Below the pieces are notes generated by a model that was not told the DNA's origin, ran no database searches, and worked only from the letters and a program-made list of their open reading frames with translations. A DNA stretch of 64,000 bases from Parvibaculum sp049651025 (GTDB lineage: Bacteria > Pseudomonadota > Alphaproteobacteria > Parvibaculales > Parvibaculaceae). Position numbers and translations under genes: made by a program. The DNA lies in NCBI RefSeq assembly GCF_049651025.1, contig NZ_JBASBH010000106.1, forward strand, positions 1 to 64,000, given 5' to 3'. Shown in pieces: positions 33,375-42,751 of this stretch (its first letter is position 1; each line of letters starts with the position of its first letter).

Positions 33375-35936
33375 CTAAAATCTTTCCAGCAGCCTGTCGA
33401 GATAATCGAGTTCGATTTTCGGGCGGCCGAGTTCGCTGGCGCGCCGCCGCAACTCCTCGATGATGGCGCGTGCGCGCTGCATGTCGATCTTGTCGGGCAC
33501 GGCCACTTCGGTTCCGAGATCGGGCGCAGAATTGGGGAGCGGTCTGCCGAACGGATCGGTGCGGGCGCTGCCATTGCCACGGCCCGACTTGCCCTGACGG
33601 CCTGCCATGCTTTGCATCAATTGATCGGCGAGGCCTTGCGCGCCTTCGCGTAGTCCGTCGATCGCCTGGCCTTGCGATGTCGTTGCGCGGTCGGCGCGCC
33701 CTGCATCGAGGCGGTCTTCGGCATTCTTCATCTGGTCGCGCGCCTTGCCGAGCGGGGAGGGCACCTTGACGTCGGATTTTTCGAGGTCGCGTATCATCGC
33801 TTCCAGCTCGCCGCGCAAGGCTTTCTGGGCTTCCTTCAAGGCCTGCAACGATCCGTGCTTGCCGCCTGCGCCCTGTTCCCCGGCGCCTGCTTCGCCCTTC
33901 GCGCCGCGGCGGAAGGTTTCATCCATCAGTTGCCGTTCCTTGTCGATCAGCTTGCCCATGCGATCGACGGTATCGGCCATCTTCTGCTCGCCCTGCGTCA
34001 TGGTCGCGTTCTGCTGCGGCACCTGCATGTTTTCCATGATGGCTTGCAACTGTTCGAGCATGGCCTTCGCCTGATCGCGCGCGCCTGCGCGGGCGAGATC
34101 GCCGATGGCGCTCAGCATTTTTTCAAGCTGGTCGCGGTCGACCGTCTGGCCATCGCGCGGTGCGAATTTATCCATCAGGTTCTTGTCGGGCGTTTGTCCG
34201 CTCTTGGCGACGAGCGCGTCCATGTAGCGCTTGAAGGCCTGTTTCATTTCCTCGAGCAGGCGGGCGATCTCGTCATTGCCCGCGCCTTTTGCGAGTGCCT
34301 CTGTCAGCGCGTCGCGGGCGCGGCGCACATCGCTTTCGGCAAGCGAGATATCGCCATCCTCGATGCGCAGCGCGATGGACCACATGAGATCGAAAATGCC
34401 GGTGAGGTCGCTGTCGCGCCGCGCGACGAGGAGCCGCCAATATGTGGCGCGCAGCGCGAGATAGACGGTCTTGTCCTCAATGTAGCGCTGACCGTCCAGG
34501 GTGAGATCGTCGAGAATTCGCGCCACTCTCGTCGTTGAGGTCGGATCGAAGGCAAGGGCGCGGCGCAGCTCGATGGTTGCGGCGGCGAGCGGCTTGGTGA
34601 ATTCGCGTGCGGGGAGCGTGAGGTCGATGGGGTCGCTTGCCCCCTCATTGCCCGCATCGTCCTTTGCAACCAGCGTGATCGTTACCGGAAGGCCGGCCCA
34701 GGGATGGGGTGTCAGATCGACATAGGTTTCGGCACTGGCGCTTTTGGGCCGCGATGTCGGCAGCGGCAGCGTTATGACGGGCGGGCTGACGCGCGGCGTC
34801 GCGCGGGCATGCCGCATCGTCGGTATTTTTGCGGCGGGGGCATTTGCTTCGGGGGCTTCGGCGAGCGTGACGCGGACTTGTGCCGCCGTGACGCCGTAGT
34901 CGTCATCGACCTTGTAGGCAAAGCGGAGCGACCCTGAGGCGGTGCGCTGCAACGGCTTGGTAAAGGCGATATGCGGCGCGTGGTCGGGGATGATTTCAAT
35001 TTTCCATCCGCGCATCAGCCGCCCGCCCTGCGTCAGGACGAATTCCGCCGATGCCTCGATGGGCGCGTCGAGCGAATAATTATTCTCGCCGAGATCCTTC
35101 AACTGTTCCGGCCTGCCGCGGTCCGCGTTGCCTGTTTCAAGAGCGGGGGCGGAGCGAAGGCCGTGAACGCGGAGCGACAATGTGCTGCCGACCGGCACCT
35201 TGAGCACGGCATTGCTCTCCTGCCCCGCTTCGCCGGGCTGATCGCGGCGCTCGAGATAGATCGGCGCGATGCCGGTATAGGAGGGCGGCGTGATCCAGGC
35301 TTCGATGACGACCGTTCTGGCGGTGCTGACGCCCGGCAGCAGGGCGCCTGCGATGCGGGAAATGCGGCCGGGTCCGGTTCCGGCGATGCCGATGACCAGC
35401 AGCAGCACGACCACGGCGCGCAAACCGTAAGGATCGAGCGCGGTGAGGCCGGGCGCCGGAAAGCCCAGTTTCAATTTTTTCAGGCGTTCGTTGACCCAGC
35501 GTTGATGGGCGAGCCAGAGCGCGCGGTCGCCTGTGCCTTCGGCGGGCGTGTCCTCATAAGCGCCCAGCGGCTGATGGACGAGGCCGGAGGCGCGTTCGAG
35601 ATGGCGGAGGGCGGCGTCCCGGCTCGGCCAGCGAAAGCCCCGGAGTCCCCGCCAGAGGGCGAGGGCGAGTATGACGGCAAAGCCTGCCAGCACGGCCCAA
35701 TGGATGCCCATGGGAAGTTCGGCAAAGACGCCGAAAAGCGCCATGGCGATGAAGAGGCCGGAAAGTGCGGCGGCAGGCCAAAGGCCCGGCCAGAGCATTT
35801 CCCAGACGAGCAGGGCGCGGGCGGCGACGATCCGCCGTTCGATTCGTTTCGGCAGATGGCGGGCAGGCTTTTGCGGCGTCCCGTGCTCGGGGCGTGTCTC
35901 GCTTGCGTCCGGGTCGTGATCGTCGAAGCCGCTCAA
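33375..35936 (-). CDS. TIGR02302 (DUF4175) large membrane protein
   Basis: An 853-residue protein of the alphaproteobacterial TIGR02302 family: two or three N-terminal TM helices (about 40-100), another near 170-190, then a long soluble part that is beta-rich (200-450) and helical, with a Gln/Gly/Lys-rich tail (about 640-800). Function unknown; an envelope role is likely. The reading frame opens just after the lysA stop, and the first usable start is a TTG at 35936 with a weak ribosome-binding sequence. Confidence 0.85.
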   Translation of the reverse strand: MSGFDDHDPDASETRPEHGTPQKPARHLPKRIERRIVAARALLVWEMLWPGLWPAAALSGLFIAMALFGVFAELPMGIHWAVLAGFAVILALALWRGLRGFRWPSRDAALRHLERASGLVHQPLGAYEDTPAEGTGDRALWLAHQRWVNERLKKLKLGFPAPGLTALDPYGLRAVVVLLLVIGIAGTGPGRISRIAGALLPGVSTARTVVIEAWITPPSYTGIAPIYLERRDQPGEAGQESNAVLKVPVGSTLSLRVHGLRSAPALETGNADRGRPEQLKDLGENNYSLDAPIEASAEFVLTQGGRLMRGWKIEIIPDHAPHIAFTKPLQRTASGSLRFAYKVDDDYGVTAAQVRVTLAEAPEANAPAAKIPTMRHARATPRVSPPVITLPLPTSRPKSASAETYVDLTPHPWAGLPVTITLVAKDDAGNEGASDPIDLTLPAREFTKPLAAATIELRRALAFDPTSTTRVARILDDLTLDGQRYIEDKTVYLALRATYWRLLVARRDSDLTGIFDLMWSIALRIEDGDISLAESDVRRARDALTEALAKGAGNDEIARLLEEMKQAFKRYMDALVAKSGQTPDKNLMDKFAPRDGQTVDRDQLEKMLSAIGDLARAGARDQAKAMLEQLQAIMENMQVPQQNATMTQGEQKMADTVDRMGKLIDKERQLMDETFRRGAKGEAGAGEQGAGGKHGSLQALKEAQKALRGELEAMIRDLEKSDVKVPSPLGKARDQMKNAEDRLDAGRADRATTSQGQAIDGLREGAQGLADQLMQSMAGRQGKSGRGNGSARTDPFGRPLPNSAPDLGTEVAVPDKIDMQRARAIIEELRRRASELGRPKIELDYLDRLLERF

Positions 35937-35987
35937 CTTATCGCGCCATTCAAACTTGTTCGCGCGAGCCTGCCCTTTTTGGAGCCG

Positions 35988-37274
35988 CTAGCGCGAGGAT
36001 GATTTTTCCGGCTCAAGCCAGGCCGGAATCTTATCCTGCTTCAGGATTTCGTCATAATCGGGGCGCGCACGGATAACTGCATATTTGCCGTCATTGACGA
36101 GAACCTCGGGCACCAGAGGGCGCGTGTTGTAGGTCGATGCCTGCACCGCGCCATAGGCGCCCGCCGACATGATGGCGACGAGATCGCCCGCCTTGAGCTG
36201 CGGCAGGTCGCGCCCCTTGGCGAGGAAGTCCCCCGTTTCGCAGACCGGGCCGACGACATCATAGGTCACGCGTTCGGCGCTTGCGGGCTCCACGACGGCG
36301 CGGATTTCGTGGTAGGCGTCATAAAGCGTTGGGCGGATGAGGTCGTTCATCGCCGCGTCGATTATGAGGAACTTGCGGTCGTCGCCTTCCTTTTCATAGA
36401 TGACGCGCGAGACGAGAATGCCCGCATTGCCGACGATGAGGCGGCCCGGCTCGAAGGTCAGCTCGCAATCGAGGTGACCGACGGTGCGCTTGACCATGGC
36501 GGCATATTCATCCGGATGCGGAGGAATATCGTTATCGCCGCGATAGGGAATGCCGAGGCCGCCGCCGAGATCGATATGGGTGATCTTGTGGCCCTGCGCG
36601 CGCAAGGTCTCGACCATGCCCGCAACGCGGCGGAACGCCGTCTCGAAAGGCTCAAGCGATGTGAGCTGGCTGCCGATATGAACGTCGATGCCGCAGGCAT
36701 TGATGCCGGGCAGTTCCGCCGCGCGGGCATAGACGGCGGGCGCGCGCTTCCAGGAAATGCCGAACTTGTTTTCGGCCTTGCCGGTGGCGATCTTCTCATG
36801 GGTCTTTGCGTCAACATCGGGATTGACGCGGATGGCGATTTTCGCAACGAGGCCGCGCGCGGATGCAAGCTGTGACAGAAGCTCAAGCTCGGGCTCGGAT
36901 TCGACGTTGAACTGGTCGATGCCGGTTTCAAGCGCGAAGCTCATTTCGGCGGCTGTCTTGCCGACGCCGGAAAAGACGATCTTGCTTGCCGGAATGCCGA
37001 CCGCGAGCGCGCGGCGCAATTCGCCTTCCGACACGACGTCCGCGCCTGCGCCTTCGCGCGCCAGCGTGGCGACGACGGCGAGGTTCGAGTTTGCCTTCAC
37101 CGAATAGCAGAGCCGCGCGGGCTGGCCCTTGAAGGCGTCCATGAAGACGCGGGCGTGCCGCTTCAGCGTTGCCGATGAATAGCAATAAAAGGGGGTGCCG
37201 ATGCTTTCGGCAATATCGGTGATCGCGACATCTTCGGCATGGAGAATGCCGTCGCGATATTCAAAATGATTCAT
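35988..37274 (-). CDS. lysA: Diaminopimelate decarboxylase
   Basis: A 428-residue fold-type III PLP enzyme that makes lysine from meso-diaminopimelate. PLP lysine K60 in LCYSVKANSN, the HIGSQL segment (about 197-202), GGGLGIPY and the C-terminal signature CETGDFLAKGRDLP are all visible. It follows the small lptM-like gene and precedes the TIGR02302 gene, an order seen in many alphaproteobacteria. Confidence 0.95.
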   Translation of the reverse strand: MNHFEYRDGILHAEDVAITDIAESIGTPFYCYSSATLKRHARVFMDAFKGQPARLCYSVKANSNLAVVATLAREGAGADVVSEGELRRALAVGIPASKIVFSGVGKTAAEMSFALETGIDQFNVESEPELELLSQLASARGLVAKIAIRVNPDVDAKTHEKIATGKAENKFGISWKRAPAVYARAAELPGINACGIDVHIGSQLTSLEPFETAFRRVAGMVETLRAQGHKITHIDLGGGLGIPYRGDNDIPPHPDEYAAMVKRTVGHLDCELTFEPGRLIVGNAGILVSRVIYEKEGDDRKFLIIDAAMNDLIRPTLYDAYHEIRAVVEPASAERVTYDVVGPVCETGDFLAKGRDLPQLKAGDLVAIMSAGAYGAVQASTYNTRPLVPEVLVNDGKYAVIRARPDYDEILKQDKIPAWLEPEKSSSR

Positions 37275-37305
37275 TTGTCCGTCGGCTTTCAGTGCGCGCT
37301 CGCCG

Positions 37306-37548
37306 CTAGCAGGGCGGCATAGTCATGTCGGGCATGCGGTTGGGATTGCCAGAGGAGCTTCCGCCCCCGCCGGGGGCATCGATCGGCCGCTGCTCTGTCG
37401 CGGATTCGGCACAATGGGGCGCGGTTTTTGCCGAGGCCATGTCGGGGCTGACGCTGGGCGGCGGTTCGAGCCCGCCTTTTCGGCCGCAGGCGCCGACGGC
37501 AAGAAGAATCGCGAAGGCGGTGGCCGCAATCGTCAATCGCCTGTTCAT
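37306..37548 (-). CDS. lptM: LptM-like small lipoprotein
   Basis: An 80-residue lipoprotein. The signal MNRRLTIAATAFAILLAVGAC ends in a lipobox, and the mature start CGRKGGLEPPP matches the LptM/YifL pattern (CGxKGxLxxP). LptM helps mature the LptD-LptE complex in enterobacteria. The rest is low-complexity and Pro/Gly-rich. It lies between argH and lysA, the usual place for this gene. Confidence 0.82.
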   Translation of the reverse strand: MNRRLTIAATAFAILLAVGACGRKGGLEPPPSVSPDMASAKTAPHCAESATEQRPIDAPGGGGSSSGNPNRMPDMTMPPC

Positions 37549-37577
37549 GCCGTCTCTCCTGCCAATAGCTTATGCGT

Positions 37578-38969
37578 TCAAGTCGCGTTGCGTTCCAGTT
37601 CCTTGCGCCACCATGCGGCGGCGGCGCGGACATTGTCGGGCGCGGTGCCGCCAAAGCTTGTGCGGCTTGCAACCGAATTGTCGACGCCCAGAACCGAGTA
37701 TACCTCATCCGTGATGCCGGGTTCGGCTTCACGCATTTCGGCAAGGCTCAGGCCGTCGAGATCGACGCCTTTCTTCTCGGCCTTTGCGACCAGCGCGCCG
37801 GTCACATGATGCGCCTGGCGGAAGGGAAGCCCAAGGCTTCTCACGAGCCAGTCGGCAAGATCGGTCGCGGTCGAAAAGCCGCGCGAGGCGGCGGCGCGCA
37901 TTGCGGTTTCATTCACCGTCAGCGTCGCGACCATTCCGGTCATGGCGGCAAGCGACAGGGAGAGCGCGTCGAGCGCGTCGAAGGCGGCTTCCTTGTCTTC
38001 CTGCATGTCCTTTGAATAGGCGAGCGGCAGGCCCTTCATCACGATGAGAAGCGTGGTGAGGCCGCCGATGACGCGGCCCGTCTTGGCGCGCACCAGTTCG
38101 GCGGCGTCGGGGTTGCGCTTCTGCGGCATGATCGACGAGCCGGTCGTGTAGCCGTCGGGCAGACGAATGAAATTGAAGCCCGGCGTCGACCAGATCACGA
38201 TTTCTTCGGCAAGCCGCGACAGATGCGTCGCGGCGATTGCCGCCGCGCTCAATGTTTCGAGCACGAAGTCGCGATCGGACACGCTGTCGAGCGAATTGCG
38301 CGTCGGGCGGTCGAAGCCCAGTTCCTTCGCCGTGCGCTCGCGGTCGATGGGGAACGACGTGCCTGCAAGTGCTGCCGCACCGAGCGGGCTTTCGTTCAGC
38401 CGCTTCCTCGCATCGCGCAAACGGCTGCGGTCGCGGGCCGCCATCTCGACATAGGCAAGGCAGTGATGACCGAAGGTCACCGGCTGCGCCGTCTGGAGAT
38501 GGGTGAAGCCCGGCATGATCGTCGCCGCATGTTCCTCGGCGCGGTCGATCAACGCCGATTGAAAGGCGGCAAGCTGCTCATCGAGATGGTCGATGGTGTC
38601 GCGAATATAGAGTTTGAAGTCGAGCGCCACCTGATCGTTGCGCGAGCGCGCCGTGTGCAGGCGTCCTGCAGCCGCACCGATGAGATCGGCGAGGCGCGAT
38701 TCGACGTTCATGTGAATATCTTCAAGCTCGCGCTTGAAGACGAATTTGCCGCTTTCTATTTCGGCCAGAACGGCGTCGAGACCCGCGACAATCTGGTCCG
38801 CATCCGCTCTTGAGATAATTCCGGTTTCGGCCAACATGGCGCAATGCGCTTTCGACCCCCGGATGTCCTGGGCAAAGAAGCGCTGATCGAAGCCGATGGA
38901 GGCGTTGATTTCCTCCATAATGCGGTCGGGACCTTCGCCGAAGCGGCCGCCCCACATTTTATTGCTCAT
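37578..38969 (-). CDS. argH: Argininosuccinate lyase
   Basis: A 463-residue fumarase/aspartase-superfamily enzyme that releases arginine and fumarate from argininosuccinate. The signature GSSIMPQKRNPD (about 281-292) contains the catalytic Ser; TARSRNDQVALDFKLY (about 108-123) and HLQTAQPVTFGHH are other conserved regions. Probably the first gene of argH-lptM-lysA-TIGR02302. Confidence 0.95.
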   Translation of the reverse strand: MSNKMWGGRFGEGPDRIMEEINASIGFDQRFFAQDIRGSKAHCAMLAETGIISRADADQIVAGLDAVLAEIESGKFVFKRELEDIHMNVESRLADLIGAAAGRLHTARSRNDQVALDFKLYIRDTIDHLDEQLAAFQSALIDRAEEHAATIMPGFTHLQTAQPVTFGHHCLAYVEMAARDRSRLRDARKRLNESPLGAAALAGTSFPIDRERTAKELGFDRPTRNSLDSVSDRDFVLETLSAAAIAATHLSRLAEEIVIWSTPGFNFIRLPDGYTTGSSIMPQKRNPDAAELVRAKTGRVIGGLTTLLIVMKGLPLAYSKDMQEDKEAAFDALDALSLSLAAMTGMVATLTVNETAMRAAASRGFSTATDLADWLVRSLGLPFRQAHHVTGALVAKAEKKGVDLDGLSLAEMREAEPGITDEVYSVLGVDNSVASRTSFGGTAPDNVRAAAAWWRKELERNAT

Positions 38970-39013
38970 CTAGGGTTCTCTGGGTCATTCCCTGGGAGCC
39001 CCATGGACACCCG

Positions 39014-39619
39014 ATGTTTCAGTTACAGCCAAAGCTTATCGCGATTTTGACTACAATAGGCCTTGTTGTCGTTGCGGCGGTATACTTGATCGCCGGACCA
39101 CAAATCAATGGCTCCGGGGCTAGTGCCTCGCCGCTCGCAGCCTATGCGACGGGAGAGGTCGCCAATTTCCGCGCTGCCGCGACGCCCGCGCCTGCTCCCG
39201 AGCTTGAATTCCATGACGGGGAGGGCAAGACCGTCCGCCTGTCCGACTTCAGGGGAAAGACGGTTCTCCTGAACCTCTGGGCGACCTGGTGCGTGCCTTG
39301 CCGGGAGGAAATGCCGGCCCTCAATGCGCTTGAAGAGGCGCTGGGCAGCGACAAGTTTCAGGTTCTGGCGCTCAGCGTCGACAAGGACGGGCTGGAGCTT
39401 GCCCGGGCCTTTCTGAAAGAGGTCAAGGCCGACCATCTCGCCCTTTATAACGACCCTCATTCGCGCGCGAACTTCACCATGAAGGGTTACGGGCTGCCGA
39501 CCACTGTCCTGATCGGGCCGGAGGGTCAGGAGCTTGGCCGTCTCATCGGCCCGGCGGAATGGCATGCGCCGGAGGCAAAGGCGCTGATCGAGGCGGCGCT
39601 CAAACTTTCCGCGCGCTGA
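39014..39619 (+). CDS. tlpA: TlpA-like thiol:disulfide oxidoreductase
   Basis: A 201-residue membrane-anchored thioredoxin. One N-terminal TM helix (about 8-27) is followed by a periplasmic AhpC/TSA-Redoxin domain with the WCVPC active site (C93, C96). It is likely to act in cytochrome c or cytochrome oxidase maturation. Divergent from argH with a 44-base gap, and its 3' end overlaps the convergent methyltransferase gene by 20 bases. Confidence 0.88.
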   Translation: MFQLQPKLIAILTTIGLVVVAAVYLIAGPQINGSGASASPLAAYATGEVANFRAAATPAPAPELEFHDGEGKTVRLSDFRGKTVLLNLWATWCVPCREEMPALNALEEALGSDKFQVLALSVDKDGLELARAFLKEVKADHLALYNDPHSRANFTMKGYGLPTTVLIGPEGQELGRLIGPAEWHAPEAKALIEAALKLSAR

Positions 39620-40430
39620 TCGAATAGGCGACGGGAAGGCGGGGTGCGCCTTTCGGGGCCTCGAAGAAGTCGGGGCCGGTGCGCTCCATGCCCGGAATGC
39701 CCGGCCAGACGAGCCTGTCATGCTCATGCAGGAAGTCGATGCGCAATCCCGCTTGCGCCAGCGCCGTGACCACCTCGCCCAGCGTGTGCTGCCATTCGTT
39801 CGAGACGTGATGGCTCAGCGAGACGGAGGGGTCAGCATAGTCGCGCGGATCGTCCCAGTGTTGCGGGCCTTCAAGGAAATAGGAACGCACGACATGGAGA
39901 TTGTCGAGGTAGCGCTCCTTCGTGTCTTCAAGCGTCCATATGATCGGATGGCCTTCGGCAATGTAGAAGCGCCCGCCCGGTTTCAGGCATCTGGCAATCG
40001 TCTGTGCCCAGGCGGTGATGTCGGGAAGCCAGACCAGTACGCCCCAGCTCGTGAAGATCATGTCGAAATCGGTGCCCGCAATCTCCGGCGCCTGTTCGAC
40101 GCGGCCTTCGACAAAGCGTGCCTCGACGCCTGTTTCATCCGCGAGGTGGCGCGCGGCCGCAATCGCCTTGGATGAAAAGTCGAGGCCCGTCGCGCGGGCG
40201 CCAAGCCTTGCGAGAGAGAGCGTATCGAGCCCGAAATGGCATTGCAGGTGGAGAAGCTTCAGGCCTGCCACATCGCCGATTTCGGAAAGCACCAACGGGT
40301 CGAGGCTTGTCTCGCCGCGCTTGAATTCGGCGACGCGGTAGAAATCCGATTTCACATGAATATCGACGACCTCGTCCCAGCGGGCGCGGTTCTGTTCGAT
40401 GGGGTCTGGCGCTTGTTTATCGGCAGGCAT
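39600..40430 (-). CDS. Class I SAM-dependent methyltransferase
   Basis: A 276-residue small-molecule methyltransferase. SAM-binding features: LKLLHLQCHFGLDTLSLARLG (about 56-76), GLDFSSKAI and DFDMIFTSWGVLVWLPD. The N-terminus (NRARWDEVVDIHVKSDFYRV) and C-terminal half identify a bacterial family often annotated only as class I methyltransferase. Substrate unknown. Confidence 0.85.
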   Translation of the reverse strand: MPADKQAPDPIEQNRARWDEVVDIHVKSDFYRVAEFKRGETSLDPLVLSEIGDVAGLKLLHLQCHFGLDTLSLARLGARATGLDFSSKAIAAARHLADETGVEARFVEGRVEQAPEIAGTDFDMIFTSWGVLVWLPDITAWAQTIARCLKPGGRFYIAEGHPIIWTLEDTKERYLDNLHVVRSYFLEGPQHWDDPRDYADPSVSLSHHVSNEWQHTLGEVVTALAQAGLRIDFLHEHDRLVWPGIPGMERTGPDFFEAPKGAPRLPVAYSISARKV

Positions 40431-40504
40431 GGCGGCGCTTCCTTGATCGCTCCGCGGACGTTGCGAAGCTGAACAGACGGACGCTCAGCCTTACCCGTTC
40501 AATT

Positions 40505-41014
40505 TCAACGCGCAATCATCATTGCGCCGAGCATCTGGGTGATTTCGTGATTGCCCGTCGTGAGTGGGCAGGCGACGGCGTGCCAGACGATGTAGGGGCG
40601 CGCGGAGCTCGACATTCTTCCGGTGGCGAATACCGGCCCGCGGCTCTGGCAGGCGCGTTGATGAACTTCCAGCCAGCGGCCTTGCACGAGGGAGGCCTTT
40701 GTCGGCGGATTGCAGTTCTTGCCGAATTCGGAAAGGAATTTGCCGGTTCGTTCCTCGCCCACAAGCTCGACCAGCGCGGTTCCGAAGATGCGGACACGAA
40801 AATCCGCGCCGCCATTCGTGACTTCGCAAATGGTGATATGGGGGAGAAGCGGCACGATTTCGGAGGGCTGGATGTCTGCCCTGTCGGCGAGGGGGCGGGC
40901 GCCGCGTTTCTGTTCCCAATAGGCCGCGAGGGCCGCGATCCCGGGATGCTCGGGCGCGTCCAGAAATTTGAGGTCGTCTTCTGCGAGACCGGTCGTATCG
41001 AAATCTCGATGCAT
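40505..41014 (-). CDS. PAS_5-type PAS domain protein (copy 1)
   Basis: A 169-residue single-domain PAS protein. It shares the layout FLDAPEHPGIAALAAYWEQKR, ARPLADRADIQPSEI...LLPHITICEV and DFRVRIFGTALVEL with the next gene, so the two are paralogues. PAS_5 proteins are common in alphaproteobacteria as small soluble sensors; no output domain is seen. I place the start at 41014; an ATG 9 codons upstream also exists and neither has a clear ribosome-binding sequence. Confidence 0.78.
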   Translation of the reverse strand: MHRDFDTTGLAEDDLKFLDAPEHPGIAALAAYWEQKRGARPLADRADIQPSEIVPLLPHITICEVTNGGADFRVRIFGTALVELVGEERTGKFLSEFGKNCNPPTKASLVQGRWLEVHQRACQSRGPVFATGRMSSSARPYIVWHAVACPLTTGNHEITQMLGAMMIAR

Positions 41015-41097
41015 CGCACGCCTGCATTGTTCCCGCCGCATTTCTCATGCGACGGCCTGCATTGTCGTGGAAATGAGTTAATGAAGTCTCGGTAGCG

Positions 41098-41625
41098 CTA
41101 TTTCACGTTGACCGGAATCATCATGCCGATAATCTGGCTGATTTCAGCGGTGCCGGCGGTCAGCGGGGCGAACATGCCGTGATAGACCATATAGGCGCGC
41201 TCGGCCGACACGGTCGGCGACTTGAAGAATAGCGATTCGCCGCCCGCTATCGTCATCTGGCAGATTTTCAGCCAGCGTGAGCGCAGTTCCACCGGGTCTG
41301 TCGGAATTCTGTATGATTGCCCGAATTGCGATACGAGCTGGCCCGTGCGCTCCTCGCGCAGCAGTTCGACGAGCGCCGTTCCGAAGACGCGGACGCGGAA
41401 ATCCTCGCCCTGATCTATGACATCCAGAATGACGAGATGCGGCAGGAAGCTCAGGATTTCGGCCGGATTGATGTCGCTGCGGTCGGCAAGCGGGCGGGTT
41501 GCGCGTTTCCTGTCGATATAGGCAGCAAATTGCGCGAGGCGCGGATGTTCGGGCGCATCGAGAAATACCGGCTTCTCAGGCGGCGTTGACGCCTCTTTCG
41601 ACAGCGCCACTTCGTCCAGACTCAT
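41098..41625 (-). CDS. PAS_5-type PAS domain protein (copy 2)
   Basis: A 175-residue paralogue of the downstream gene: FLDAPEHPRLAQFAAYIDRKR, TRPLADRSDINPAEILSFLPHLVILDV, then DFRVRVFGTALVELLREERTG. Conservation between the copies is strongest in the first 100 residues, while the C-terminal halves differ more, so they may sense different cues. A hairpin (AGGCCCC/GGGGCCT, 41642-41659) lies 17 bases upstream of its start, in its leader. Confidence 0.8.
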   Translation of the reverse strand: MSLDEVALSKEASTPPEKPVFLDAPEHPRLAQFAAYIDRKRATRPLADRSDINPAEILSFLPHLVILDVIDQGEDFRVRVFGTALVELLREERTGQLVSQFGQSYRIPTDPVELRSRWLKICQMTIAGGESLFFKSPTVSAERAYMVYHGMFAPLTAGTAEISQIIGMMIPVNVK

Positions 41626-41735
41626 ACAACTTCCCCACCTGAGGCCCCCGCAGGGGCCTGTTTGCGGGCAAGTTTGACACGAGGTGGTTAACGGAAATTA
41701 TCTATAGCGGCGAATTTGGGAGCATTTTTGCAGGG

Positions 41736-42611
41736 TTATCGCGTGGGCACAGGCTTGTCGCCGCGATAGTCGTAAAAGCCGCGCTGCGTCTTGCGGCCGA
41801 GCCAGCCGGCTTCGACATATTTCACGAGGAGCGGGCAGGGGCGATATTTCGAATCCGACAGGCCGTCATGCAGCACCTGCATGATCGAAAGGCATGTATC
41901 GAGGCCGATGAAGTCCGCCAGTTGCAGCGGGCCCATCGGATGGTTGGCGCCAAGGCGCATGGCCTTGTCGATGCTTTCAACCGAGCCGACGCCTTCATAC
42001 AGCGTGTAGACCGCTTCATTGATCATCGGCAGCAGGATGCGGTTGACGATGAAGGCGGGGAAATCTTCGGCATTGGCGATCTGCTTGCCGAGCTTCTTGG
42101 CGAGATCGCGCACGGAATCGAAAGTATCGTCGTCGGTCGCGATGCCGCGCACCAGTTCGACGAGTTCCATGACCGGCACGGGGTTCATGAAGTGAACGCC
42201 GATGAACTTCTCGGGGCGATCGGTGGATGCCGCAAGCCTTGTGATCGAGATCGAGGAAGTATTGGTCGCGATCAGCGCGTCTTCGCGCAGGTGCGGGCAG
42301 AGATCGGCGAAAATCTTGCGTTTGATGGCTTCGTTCTCGGTCGCCGATTCGATGACGAGATCGGTCGCCTCGAAAGCGTCGAGCCCTTCGGCGATGCCGA
42401 TGCGGTCGAGAGCCGCGTCGCGCTCTGCAGCGCTGATGCGTCCACTGCCGACCTGGCGCGTCATGTTGCCGTTGATGGTCGCAAGGCCCGCCTGAATGCG
42501 TTCGACGGAGACGTCGTGCAGCAGAACGTCATAGCCAGCGAGAGCGCAAACATGCGCGATACCGTTGCCCATTTGACCGGCGCCGATAACGCCGACCTTG
42601 CGAATGTTCAT
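41736..42611 (-). CDS. hbd: 3-hydroxybutyryl-CoA dehydrogenase
   Basis: A 291-residue NAD(H)-dependent 3-hydroxyacyl-CoA dehydrogenase. GVIGAGQMGNGIAHV (about 6-20), the catalytic His in GVHFMNPVPVMELVE (about 137-151) and NRILLPMINEA are typical. It interconverts (S)-3-hydroxybutyryl-CoA and acetoacetyl-CoA. The ATG at 42611 is preferred to a GTG three codons upstream. It lies downstream of etfBA but beyond a strong terminator, so it probably has its own promoter or relies on read-through. Confidence 0.92.
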   Translation of the reverse strand: MNIRKVGVIGAGQMGNGIAHVCALAGYDVLLHDVSVERIQAGLATINGNMTRQVGSGRISAAERDAALDRIGIAEGLDAFEATDLVIESATENEAIKRKIFADLCPHLREDALIATNTSSISITRLAASTDRPEKFIGVHFMNPVPVMELVELVRGIATDDDTFDSVRDLAKKLGKQIANAEDFPAFIVNRILLPMINEAVYTLYEGVGSVESIDKAMRLGANHPMGPLQLADFIGLDTCLSIMQVLHDGLSDSKYRPCPLLVKYVEAGWLGRKTQRGFYDYRGDKPVPTR

Positions 42612-42682
42612 AACCTTCACCCAAGCCTCATGCGGAAGATTTTCCGCGCATCGCTACAATAGCCCATCATGCCTCAGAGACA

Positions 42683-42720
42683 AAAACGGCGCTGCAGGAT
42701 CATTTCCGCAGCGCCGTTTT
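42683..42720 (-). terminator. Intrinsic terminator after etfBA
   Basis: A perfect 13-bp stem (AAAACGGCGCTGC at 42683-42695 and GCAGCGCCGTTTT at 42708-42720) with a 12-base loop. The A/T ends give a T-rich tail in both directions; the active direction here is minus, after etfA. Confidence 0.9.
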
Positions 42721-42751
42721 CTATATTGCCATTCCCATAGGGCGGGCGGTC

